A stretch of 64,000 bases of DNA from Sphingobacterium tabacisoli (GTDB lineage Bacteria > Bacteroidota > Bacteroidia > Sphingobacteriales > Sphingobacteriaceae), in the NCBI RefSeq assembly GCF_017908035.1, contig NZ_JAEQMU010000001.1:1550001-1614000 (forward strand), in the 5' to 3' direction. Within the stretch, counting starts at the first letter, position 1. Every line of letters starts with the position of its first letter. Shown one piece after another: positions 26,610-34,050 of this stretch. A model generated the notes under the pieces. That model had not been told where the DNA came from. It was given only the letters and a program-made list of their open reading frames with translations, and made no database searches. Made by a program: the position numbers and the translations under genes.

Positions 26610-27020
26610 ATGGCAAACATTGAACTCGTCAATTACATAAAAGCGCCTATTTCAATGGTGTATCAAGTCCTCACAACTGAAGAAGGGTTGGCTCAAATAT
26701 GGACTAAAAAACTTCGTGTCAAACCTCAGGTAGGCTTTATAAATGAATTTGATTTTAACGAGCCGGAACTCACTAAAATGAAAATTATAACCCTCGAGAA
26801 GAACCGAAAAATCGTATGGAAATGTATAGAGTCGGATAAGGAATGGATTGGAACGATGGTTTCGTTTGAACTGTCGGAGCAGGGTAATAAAACCACGGTG
26901 GTATTGAGCCATACCGACTGGCGCGCAGTCACTGAATACTATAAATGGTGTAACTACAACTGGGCCATGTTTCTACAACGGTTGAGAAACTACTGTGAGG
27001 AAACCACTGTCAATCAATGA
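26610..27020 (+). CDS. SRPBCC/AHSA1-like domain protein
   Basis: The 136-residue protein has the START-like ligand-binding fold: an N-terminal strand ANIELVNYIKAPISMVYQVLTTEEGLAQIWTK, central strands KIITLEKNRKIVWKCIESDKEW and the C-terminal helix YYKWCNYNWAMFLQRLRNYCEE. The family binds hydrophobic ligands or acts as an Hsp90-ATPase activator homologue. The ligand is unknown. Its 3' end overlaps the convergent RGYNIL-type gene by 11 bases. Confidence 0.8.
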   Translation: MANIELVNYIKAPISMVYQVLTTEEGLAQIWTKKLRVKPQVGFINEFDFNEPELTKMKIITLEKNRKIVWKCIESDKEWIGTMVSFELSEQGNKTTVVLSHTDWRAVTEYYKWCNYNWAMFLQRLRNYCEETTVNQ

Positions 27021-27291
27021 TTTCGTCGTGTATAAAAACTTCACCAATTAATTCTTCATTGGTATTGTTGGCTAAAGCATCGTCTATCAACAAAAAATGT
27101 TTGCCAACCAATGGTCCGGATATTTTGGCTATTTCCTCACTGTCTAATTCAAAAAAACGAGTAACATCAACGTAGTCTGGAATCCATGTAGGATTAGCAT
27201 CAGAAATAGAAGAAGTAGAACGAAGAATATTATATCCTCTATCTCTTAACGTCATTAACGTATTAAAATCTAATTTTATAAAACCTATCAT
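27010..27291 (-). CDS. Small unknown protein, RGYNIL family copy 1
   Basis: A 93-residue soluble protein with no recognised domain. It is clearly homologous to the 88-residue protein at 29160-29426: both share L-M-x-L-x-x-R-G-Y-N-I-L-x-S, an Asp, W-x-P, then a C-terminal LLxI-x-x-A-L-x-N-x-x-x-E-E-L-x-G-x-V-F-I. The conservation between two divergent copies shows that both are real genes. The last 11 bases overlap the end of the opposing SRPBCC gene. Function unknown. Confidence 0.6.
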   Translation of the reverse strand: MIGFIKLDFNTLMTLRDRGYNILRSTSSISDANPTWIPDYVDVTRFFELDSEEIAKISGPLVGKHFLLIDDALANNTNEELIGEVFIHDEIID

Positions 27292-27597
27292 CCCCTTTTA
27301 ACTATGGTTATATACGCGATTTAAAGCCATTACTTCTTTCGATGTTAGTAGAGGATCTCTCCTTTGAATAAGCTCTAAATCATTTTTTCAAAGTAGAACA
27401 GCGCAACGCTAAAAATGTTCAAAGAAGGAATAGTTAATCTGCTATTTAAAAAAAACAGTTTGTCTATGGGGGATAGCTGTAAGCAACGAGTGCTTCCTTA
27501 AAACAAGAAAGCACTCGTGATTATTGATATACGAAAAGCTCTTGAAAGCTTAGATAACGTAGAATATTATAGTGATCTGAATGTCATAAAACGACAC
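27292..27597. other. Intergenic region with terminator
   Basis: About 300 bases between the KAS III gene and the small RGYNIL gene, both on the minus strand. It contains a strong hairpin (27486-27518) and otherwise AT-rich sequence that should hold the promoter for the 27291 gene. Nothing else was recognised. Confidence 0.5.
27486..27518 (-). terminator. Strong hairpin, probable terminator of KAS III gene
   Basis: ACGAGTGCTT / AAGCACTCGT form a perfect 10-bp stem that extends by CTT/AAG beyond one mismatch, with a short AAAAC loop. It lies 80 bases after the stop of the KAS III gene. A run of T is weak on both sides, so another role is possible. Confidence 0.6.
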
Positions 27598-28662
27598 TTA
27601 CCATCTATAGGTGATGGCATTTATGTTCATCCCGGCACCGACCGAAGCAAACATAATCAGGTCGCCTTTATTCAGGACGAAAGACCCAATCTCTTTATTC
27701 AGAACCTGATGGAGCAATGTAGGAACCGTTGCTACGGAACTATTTCCCATATAGGAAATATTCATAGGCATGACATTCGCTGGTAGTTCGGCAACATTGT
27801 ATAGTTCGAAAAATCGCTTAACAATCGCTTCATCCATCTTGTCATTCGCCTGATGAAGAAAAATCATCTTGAGGTCTTTTATATCTTCTCCACTTCGATC
27901 AAAGCATTCTTTCATCGCCTGAGGGACATACTTGAGCGCATATTCGTAGACTTTTCGACCTTTCATCTTGATGAAGCGTGCTTCCTTCTCCTCGCCACTA
28001 TTCTCTCCTGAAGAAGAGATATAATCCAGCTCAAGTCCTGTATCAGATCTTACTGCTACATTAATGATACCAGAGTCTGCTTCATCACTGGCCTGTACGA
28101 TACACGCCCCTGCTCCATCAGAAAAAATCATGCTATCCCTATCGGAAGAATCCAATACTCTAGAGAGTGTCTCTGATCCAATTACCAGACAAACACGAGC
28201 ATCGCCACATCGAATGGCCATATCGGCCTGAATCATTCCTTGAACCCAACCCGGGCAACCGAAAATGATATCATAGGGTATACAGGAGGTATTCTGAATG
28301 CCTAATTTGTTCTTAATTCTTGATGCGACAGAAGGAACCATATCGCGGGGCGCACCAGGGTATTTCATCTCGCCATAGTTGTGAGCCACGATAATTAAAT
28401 CTATAGACTCACGGTCGATCCCCGAAATCCGGATAGCCTCCTCGGCGGCAAATGCCCCCATATCAGACGCTGCAATTCCCAACGGCGCATAACGTCGCTG
28501 CTCAATACCAGTAATAGCTTTAAACTTACGTATTATCGTCTCCGTAGGTTGTTCTATTTTGGTTTGGTCATCTGTAAAGAAGTTACTGCCTAAAAAATGT
28601 TGATTATCAACTATTTCTGTAGGGATATATGCCCCTGTAGCAATTATCTTTGATCGAATCAT
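27598..28662 (-). CDS. 3-oxoacyl-ACP synthase III (KAS III) family protein
   Basis: The 354-residue thiolase-fold protein has the KAS III catalytic triad: Cys136 in IIFGCPGWVQGM, His in FLHQAN and Asn in YMGNSSVATVP. KAS III enzymes condense acyl-CoA with malonyl-ACP to start fatty-acid chains. The protein differs from housekeeping FabH by an insertion near the N-terminus (residues 27-45) and may start a special lipid, so I leave the symbol blank. It stands alone with a terminator downstream and the cold-shock gene upstream. Confidence 0.87.
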   Translation of the reverse strand: MIRSKIIATGAYIPTEIVDNQHFLGSNFFTDDQTKIEQPTETIIRKFKAITGIEQRRYAPLGIAASDMGAFAAEEAIRISGIDRESIDLIIVAHNYGEMKYPGAPRDMVPSVASRIKNKLGIQNTSCIPYDIIFGCPGWVQGMIQADMAIRCGDARVCLVIGSETLSRVLDSSDRDSMIFSDGAGACIVQASDEADSGIINVAVRSDTGLELDYISSSGENSGEEKEARFIKMKGRKVYEYALKYVPQAMKECFDRSGEDIKDLKMIFLHQANDKMDEAIVKRFFELYNVAELPANVMPMNISYMGNSSVATVPTLLHQVLNKEIGSFVLNKGDLIMFASVGAGMNINAITYRW

Positions 28663-28782
28663 TTCTATAACTGTTTAATCTTTGAAAATAATTCTTCTCA
28701 AAGCCTCTAAAAATTTGAATTTAATAAAAAACAACGGTAATCGTTTGCAATAATACAAAAAAAAGGGAATCATACAATAGAA

Positions 28783-28809
28783 AAAGCCGTTCGTATATAG
28801 AACGGCTTT
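28783..28809 (-). terminator. Rho-independent terminator of cold-shock gene
   Basis: Perfect 10-bp stem AAAGCCGTTC / GAACGGCTTT with a 7-base loop, flanked by A-rich sequence that reads as a T-run on the minus strand. It lies 23 bases after the cold-shock gene stop. Confidence 0.8.
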
Positions 28810-28831
28810 AACAATATATGCAAGAAAAATC

Positions 28832-29023
28832 TTAAATCAACTTTACATTTACTGCGTTGGGACCTTTTTTCCCATCCTGGATCTCAAAAGATACGTGATC
28901 GTTTTCGCGTATATTTTGCGTGAGGCCTGATACGTGTACAAATACCTCATTTCCTCCGTCATTTGGAGTAATAAATCCGAAACCTTTAGTTTCGTTAAAA
29001 AATTTTACAATGCCTTCGTTCAT
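28832..29023 (-). CDS. Cold-shock domain protein (CspA family)
   Basis: A 63-residue single cold-shock domain. RNP1 is K-G-F-G-F-I and RNP2 is V-F-V-H-V-S; the end GPNAVNVKL is typical. It binds single-stranded RNA or DNA and acts as an RNA chaperone. The gene has its own terminator. The AT-rich leader of about 100 bases upstream could mediate temperature response as in other csp genes, but no specific structure was identified. Confidence 0.95.
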   Translation of the reverse strand: MNEGIVKFFNETKGFGFITPNDGGNEVFVHVSGLTQNIRENDHVSFEIQDGKKGPNAVNVKLI

Positions 29024-29159
29024 GGCGAATTTAAAAAAATAAAAAAATAATTAATTATGTAAATATAGAATAAAAAACTGATTCTTACTCAAAATAAATA
29101 ACAGGTGCTTTATATATGACACACAAAACACACTGAGAGACAAGATGAATCACCTTAAA

Positions 29160-29426
29160 TCAAACTGAAATAAAGACAAAACCTTCCAATTCCTCCTCTT
29201 TCATATTTTCCAACGCTTCCTCAATCCGAAGCAAGGTAGGATGATTTAGAGGTGGCTCATATCCGAGATTATTCAACTCTCTCATATATCCCCTTATATT
29301 ATCTATACGTTCCGGAAACCAGTAAATTACCGAATCTATCAATTCATTATTGGAGGTTAGAATATTATATCCCCTCCCCTTCAAGTACATTAACACCTTT
29401 CGGGTTACTTTTTCAAATTTTACCAT
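29160..29426 (-). CDS. Small unknown protein, RGYNIL family copy 2
   Basis: An 88-residue protein homologous to the one at 27010-27291 (shared L-M-x-L-x-x-R-G-Y-N-I-L, W-x-P, and E-E-L-x-G-x-V-F-I near the end). No signal peptide, membrane segment or catalytic motif. The two copies flank the KAS III and cold-shock genes, which suggests a local duplication. Function is unknown. Confidence 0.6.
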   Translation of the reverse strand: MVKFEKVTRKVLMYLKGRGYNILTSNNELIDSVIYWFPERIDNIRGYMRELNNLGYEPPLNHPTLLRIEEALENMKEEELEGFVFISV

Positions 29427-29561
29427 ATGCTATTAATACAACACGCCACGTCGAAAAACGTTTAGACTTATTTGAAATCCATTTAGAACATCATTTTTTT
29501 GTATTTTTACAATTCACGAAATGGCCTATAGGCTAAAAAATAGACTTTCAACATAAGAATA

Positions 29562-30578
29562 ATGAATAGAGAGCAAGCACTACACTGCATAAAAAACGCA
29601 CTTACGACCTTACTTATTGTCCTCACTACGAGCTCAGTCAGTTTTGCGCAAAAAAACAATACTACAGATATCAATGTAACAACACTAGCATCTATTCTCG
29701 AAAAAAACAAACATTACCACAAGGAAGGCACAGTTGCCGATTATATACCCGAATTAGGTAAAGTAGATCCGACCGCCATATCCTTTGCTATCGTAAACAG
29801 TGATGGTAAGCTGATCAGCGTAGGTGACCGGAATCATAAGTTCACCATGCAAAGCGTTTCTAAAATCATTGCCCTTATGCTGGCTGTGATGGAAAACGGG
29901 GAAGAAACGGTTTTTGAAAAAATAGGTTATTACGGGACGGATCGGCCATTCAATCATTTTGCGAATCTGGAAACTATGGGTAAGCCACTGAACCCGATGA
30001 TGAATGCTGGCGCAATCCTTACCACCAGTATGATCTCCGGAAAGGAGGATGAGCCTTTTGTCAAAATTCTAGAAATGATCCGTTATATCACGAATAACCC
30101 ATCGATTACCTATAGCCAAGCTGTATACCAATCTGAAAAAGAAACGGGACATCGCAATCGGGGAATGTTCTATCTAATGAAAAATACAGGAGCAATCACC
30201 GGTTCTGAAGACCAACTGGATAATTATTTTAGGCAATGCTCCATTGAACTCACGGCAGAAGATCTTGCTAAAATTGGCTATTTTTTTGCAAACGAATGTA
30301 GCCGCTATGACGGAGACAAGAAATACAAAAACAATGCATTAGCAAAACTGATCCTATCGCAGATGTTGGTTGCTGGCATGTACGAATTCAGCGGAGAATA
30401 CGCTCGTACAGTAGGACTACCTAGTAAATCTGGCGTCGGCGGAGGTATCGTGGTCAGTGTACCACATGGTATGGGAATCGGGGTTTTCAGTCCTGCTTTA
30501 GACAGCCACGGCAACTCGCTAGCAGGCTATCATATGATTTTGGATCTTGCTAAAAAATATGATTTGAGTATATTCTAA
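29562..30578 (+). CDS. glsA: Glutaminase A, exported
   Basis: This enzyme converts glutamine to glutamate and ammonia. The serine-dependent glutaminase (beta-lactamase-like) fold is shown by M-Q-S-V-S-K with Ser98 and Lys101, NPMMNAGAI, and GLPSKSGVGGGI near the C-terminus. Unlike E. coli YbaS/GlsA, the protein begins with a signal peptide (TTLLIVLTTSSVSFAQ), so it acts in the periplasm, as seen in several Bacteroidota. 338 residues fit the family plus signal. A terminator follows directly. Confidence 0.93.
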   Translation: MNREQALHCIKNALTTLLIVLTTSSVSFAQKNNTTDINVTTLASILEKNKHYHKEGTVADYIPELGKVDPTAISFAIVNSDGKLISVGDRNHKFTMQSVSKIIALMLAVMENGEETVFEKIGYYGTDRPFNHFANLETMGKPLNPMMNAGAILTTSMISGKEDEPFVKILEMIRYITNNPSITYSQAVYQSEKETGHRNRGMFYLMKNTGAITGSEDQLDNYFRQCSIELTAEDLAKIGYFFANECSRYDGDKKYKNNALAKLILSQMLVAGMYEFSGEYARTVGLPSKSGVGGGIVVSVPHGMGIGVFSPALDSHGNSLAGYHMILDLAKKYDLSIF

Positions 30579-30584
30579 ACAAGT

Positions 30585-30610
30585 AATGCCCTTACTCATT
30601 CAAGGGCATT
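30585..30610 (+). terminator. Rho-independent terminator of glutaminase gene
   Basis: Perfect 9-bp stem AATGCCCTT / AAGGGCATT with an 8-base loop, 6 bases after the glsA stop and followed by ATTTGATC. Confidence 0.75.
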
Positions 30611-30690
30611 ATTTGATCATTTACTATTTACCATATCTATCAAGGAAGCCAAAATCACCGATTGTCTAGGACAATGCTTAATATCTTACG

Positions 30691-31086
30691 CTACCTAGAC
30701 TCCATAGATTGGCTTATCTCCCTCTCTAAGATCAAAACTTTCTTTGCGAGATAGGCCTTTTCTTCTTTCAATATTTGGTTTGCCTCTTCGAGTTCCTGTA
30801 TCTTTTTGTATATCTCAGTCACAAGCAGACTCTCATCTTTAGCCTTGCGGTGATCCAAGAAATCATTGGTCATATGTAAGCCAATCTCAACCTCTGAACG
30901 ATACTCTTTAATCCAGTTTATAATACTGATTTCGTTACGGATACCATACTTGGCCATTGCCTCTTCCAAAAATAGCTCTCCTGAAAGAATCGTATATACT
31001 ATTTCCAGTTTTACTTCTTTACGTACCCTATTTCTTTTCTTCACATTCGTAACTTCCATCGCTTCCTTTTTAATGGCCATATTCAT
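30691..31086 (-). CDS. Orphan IS3 OrfA-like (transposase HTH) protein
   Basis: The 131-residue protein has a helix-turn-helix like that of IS3-family OrfA (LEIVYTILSGELFLEEAMAKYGI, then ISIINWIKEY) followed by a long coiled coil (EIYKKIQELEEANQILKEEKAYLAKK), the usual OrfA leucine zipper. No OrfB integrase frame, inverted repeats or target duplication is visible next to it, and the 80 bases downstream are non-coding. It is either an IS remnant or a domesticated DNA-binding protein. The intact frame and lack of an OrfB trace favour the latter slightly. Confidence 0.65.
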   Translation of the reverse strand: MNMAIKKEAMEVTNVKKRNRVRKEVKLEIVYTILSGELFLEEAMAKYGIRNEISIINWIKEYRSEVEIGLHMTNDFLDHRKAKDESLLVTEIYKKIQELEEANQILKEEKAYLAKKVLILEREISQSMESR

Positions 31087-31176
31087 AATCCATCAACAAA
31101 TTAAACAGAAGTATTCCATACTTTGACCGCAGGAAAAATGTCTCAAATCCGCAGATAGGAAATAGCAACCCGAAGG

Positions 31177-31199
31177 GCTTTAGAACCCAAGTTCTAAGC
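31177..31199 (-). terminator. Possible terminator of TPR-AraC gene
   Basis: Stem GCTT(T)AGAAC / GTTCTAAGC with a CCAA loop and one bulged base, about 50 bases after the stop of the 31249 gene. No T-run follows on the minus strand. Confidence 0.4.
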
Positions 31200-31248
31200 T
31201 CTTTATTTTCGACAAAAGGAAAATGTTTCTTTCTATAGAATCGGGTTT

Positions 31249-32874
31249 CTATGAAGATTTATCATCCAGCTCTTTTTTTATAAAATGTACATAAGCCGAA
31301 GGGGGCGTACCCGTCACAAGCTTAAATGCCGTAGAAAATTTACTAAGCGAAGTAAAACCACATAAATCAGCAAGATAGGATAGTTTAAAACCAAGTAACT
31401 CGGGCGATTTATGGAGTTGGTCGATTATATACTCGATACGTTTGTTCTGTATATATTCGTAAAAGTCTTTTCCTCTATATCGTTGGATAATATAGGTCAC
31501 GTAGCGCGGATTAGTTCCCATATTACTAGCCAATTGATTGAGCGTAATACTCTTTTCGAGGTAAAAATGTTCCTTATCCAACTTGTCCAATTGCTTGCAG
31601 AGTCTCTGTTCGGTATCCTTAGAGATATTTATATCTTTTGCCTTGAGAGCGACAGATTCCTCGGCTTCGTCGGCAGGTTTCGATAGGCCTGTCCCTAGCG
31701 GGGTTATGTGTACCTTAGACCTTTCTCGTTCACGGACACCTTCGTTTTCAGCACTTACATACTTTGAAATCGTTGATGTACACCGTAACTTGTATACATT
31801 TTTACGCCGATAGATATATAGTATAGCGAATGTGGTACCTACAAGAATGAAAAGTATACCAGCAATAGCATAGATATACTTGATTCTATATGCTTGCTTT
31901 GTGGAATGAAGCCTGACAATCATTTCGTCAGACAACTGCTTGGCGACCTTATCTCTTTTAGTTTTTATCTCACTGGCCTTCACCCTATGAGCTGCAGACT
32001 TAGCCAAATCTCCGGTCTTGTCATAATATTTGGACCAACTACTGAAAGTTAGCATTGTCAACTCTTCCACTTCTCCAGACGTAAGATAGGGACCAATCTT
32101 GTCTAAACATTCTTTTGCCTTTTCCAATTGATTTTCAGCTAGTGCAACTTCAGCCTGTATTCTATAGATATAGGGCTTAAGATTACTCTCCACTTCGCCA
32201 ATTTTGTCTAGCGCCTGTTCTAAAAAAACACTGGATTCGCTATAATTGCCCAAATGAAACTCACAAACTCCCATCAACTGATCATTAGTCGCTTTAACAA
32301 GGAGGGCACCTTTATGTTCCTTATGGTTTATATCAATGGATGTTGCTGCCTTTCTAGCATATTGACGAGCCTCTTCCAGGCGTCCCTTTTCTAGACTATG
32401 AAACACCCGTTCGTGAAGAATATTAACCCGTGTCAGGTTTTGCATTACCTTATCATCCTGGTTTTCGTTTGCACGCACCGCCCTTTCCAAGTAACTCATC
32501 GATACTCCATACAACCCTATCTGCCGAAAAGCCGTAGCCAGAAAACCTGCGGTGTTACTTTGCCAAGAAAAATTCATCGTCGCATTAGCAATTGTATCCG
32601 CCTTCATACCCTTATAAATACTCGACCGCATATCACCTTGATTCTCGTATATCTTAGCCAATAACATCAATGATTTTATCTTCTGTTCATCCGTCGTAGC
32701 GACACTATAGAGAGAGTCTGCAGCCCTATGGGCTGCGTATATGTCGGTAGCAATGAGTGATACGATAACTTCGACATATCGCTCATGGAACGAATCTTTG
32801 TTGATTATGCTCTGTCCGCAGACAGATGACACCAATACTGTCAATCCTAAAAGGAAACAACAAATTAACTTCAT
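31249..32874 (-). CDS. TPR membrane sensor with AraC DNA-binding domain
   Basis: A 541-residue protein of a Bacteroidota one-component type. It has a signal peptide (CCFLLGLTVLVSSVCG), a periplasmic region of about 300 residues with helical TPR-like repeats, one membrane helix (about 333-355, IYAIAGILFILVGTTFAIL), and a cytoplasmic AraC HTH (about 435-541: GTNPRYVTYIIQRYRGKDF, then LADLCGFTSLSKFSTAFKLVTGTPPSAY). It should sense a periplasmic signal and bind DNA. It is close downstream of the small membrane protein and the exopolysaccharide genes on the same strand, so these may be its targets. Confidence 0.83.
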   Translation of the reverse strand: MKLICCFLLGLTVLVSSVCGQSIINKDSFHERYVEVIVSLIATDIYAAHRAADSLYSVATTDEQKIKSLMLLAKIYENQGDMRSSIYKGMKADTIANATMNFSWQSNTAGFLATAFRQIGLYGVSMSYLERAVRANENQDDKVMQNLTRVNILHERVFHSLEKGRLEEARQYARKAATSIDINHKEHKGALLVKATNDQLMGVCEFHLGNYSESSVFLEQALDKIGEVESNLKPYIYRIQAEVALAENQLEKAKECLDKIGPYLTSGEVEELTMLTFSSWSKYYDKTGDLAKSAAHRVKASEIKTKRDKVAKQLSDEMIVRLHSTKQAYRIKYIYAIAGILFILVGTTFAILYIYRRKNVYKLRCTSTISKYVSAENEGVRERERSKVHITPLGTGLSKPADEAEESVALKAKDINISKDTEQRLCKQLDKLDKEHFYLEKSITLNQLASNMGTNPRYVTYIIQRYRGKDFYEYIQNKRIEYIIDQLHKSPELLGFKLSYLADLCGFTSLSKFSTAFKLVTGTPPSAYVHFIKKELDDKSS

Positions 32875-32947
32875 AATTACTTGTTAACGCTTCTTTTCTA
32901 TCAACCGGATAGAATGGAATAGAATTGACGAAAAGTTCTTCTGGATA

Positions 32948-33355
32948 TTACCAAAAGAATAGCGTGACAGTAACGAGTAATCCAATTATAAATGCAATCA
33001 AAACAACTATGTTAGTATTCCAACTTTTGTCCCTGACAGGCTCCACCTTTGCGCTCATTCCCTGAAATGTATTAAAGTCGTGAAAGGCGCGAAGATTATT
33101 GGAATCCACTACAACACCGATAGTTTTTTCCAATTCTCTCTGCAGATGCAACAGGGCCAATTGAGAGGACAAATAAGCAACTTCGTCGTCCGTCTCATTT
33201 TTAAGTTCTAAAAATTCCTCAAGCGCTTTGTCCAAATCTTCGGAGAGTGCCAATTCCCTATCAGGACAATGCTTATCGATCGAACACTTTAGCCTACCTT
33301 CCAATTCCGTCAAGGTAGACAGTATTTCTTTTGGATTATAAGATACTGAATTCAT
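32948..33355 (-). CDS. Unknown tail-anchored membrane protein
   Basis: From the ATG at 33355 the protein has 135 residues: a predicted helical, acidic N-terminal region (about 10-90, likely coiled coil), a linker and one C-terminal membrane helix (NIVVLIAFIIGLLVTVTLFFW). The C-terminal location makes it tail-anchored, with the helical part in the cytoplasm. I recognise no family. It sits between the DUF1573 gene and the TPR-AraC regulator on the same strand and may belong to either unit. Confidence 0.6.
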   Translation of the reverse strand: MNSVSYNPKEILSTLTELEGRLKCSIDKHCPDRELALSEDLDKALEEFLELKNETDDEVAYLSSQLALLHLQRELEKTIGVVVDSNNLRAFHDFNTFQGMSAKVEPVRDKSWNTNIVVLIAFIIGLLVTVTLFFW

Positions 33356-33498
33356 ACGTAGATATTTAGCACCATTCGCTGGCAAAAATGATGCAAACTG
33401 TGCTAAATATCCGCAATTCTATTCATTTAAAAAATTATTAAACTACTAATACGATTAAAAATTTAATACTCAAGGCAATAAAATCCCTACAGAAAGGT

Positions 33499-34050
33499 CT
33501 ATTTATTGTTGTGTATGCTTTTACGAAAGTCTTCATCCATATAGTACCCCTTATTGCTCGCATCACCGTCCACAAACTCTTTAAAACCTCCTTGAGCCTT
33601 GATTTCGTCCGAATAGAGCTCTTCATAATCCTTGGTATACATCGCATTGGGCACTACATTGATATCAAAAACTAACTCTTTGTAGAGGGCATCTTCAAAA
33701 TTTCCATAGAGGGTGATATAGTGTTTGACATAACCAATATTCTTCGCACTGTTGTAACTTAAGGTCAATAGGCGCTCTTTACCAGGAGGCACAGTGAAAG
33801 CTCCTGCGCCTTCATCAACCTTTAGACATCCACACGAAGTGATGATATCTGTAATCATCAATGGGTTCTTTCCTACATTCTTCAATTTGAACGAGAGATC
33901 TTTTTGCTGTCCAGCCAAGATGGGATAATAATGACGCTCATTATCTTCGACCTCCAGAATGGTCTTGCGCTTGGCAAGGTCTACACAGGAGGTGAACATG
34001 ACAATCACTCCAACAATAAAACAATAATTAATATAACTGTATTTCATCAC
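33499..34050 (-). CDS. DUF1573 lipoprotein
   Basis: The 183-residue protein begins with a lipoprotein signal (YCFIVGVIVMFTSC). Residues about 35-130 form a DUF1573 domain, an Ig-like beta-sandwich: FKLKNVGKNPLMITDIITSCGCLKV with the CGC motif, then VPPGKERLLTLSYNS. DUF1573 domains occur widely in Bacteroidota envelope proteins and have no proven function. Its start overlaps the end of the DUF4838 gene by 23 bases, so translation is probably coupled and it belongs to the exopolysaccharide operon. Confidence 0.83.
   Translation of the reverse strand: MMKYSYINYCFIVGVIVMFTSCVDLAKRKTILEVEDNERHYYPILAGQQKDLSFKLKNVGKNPLMITDIITSCGCLKVDEGAGAFTVPPGKERLLTLSYNSAKNIGYVKHYITLYGNFEDALYKELVFDINVVPNAMYTKDYEELYSDEIKAQGGFKEFVDGDASNKGYYMDEDFRKSIHNNK

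Noticed and set aside
27517..27786. Plus-strand frame of 89 codons overlapping the KAS III gene end
   Set aside because: It begins inside the terminator stem and is antisense to the conserved C-terminal part of the KAS III protein; the translation has no recognisable features.
29024..29159. Cold-shock mRNA thermosensor upstream of the csp gene
   Set aside because: The leader is AT-rich with no defined structure that I could identify by eye.
30691..31086. A complete insertion sequence
   Set aside because: No OrfB, inverted repeats or target-site duplication was found around it.
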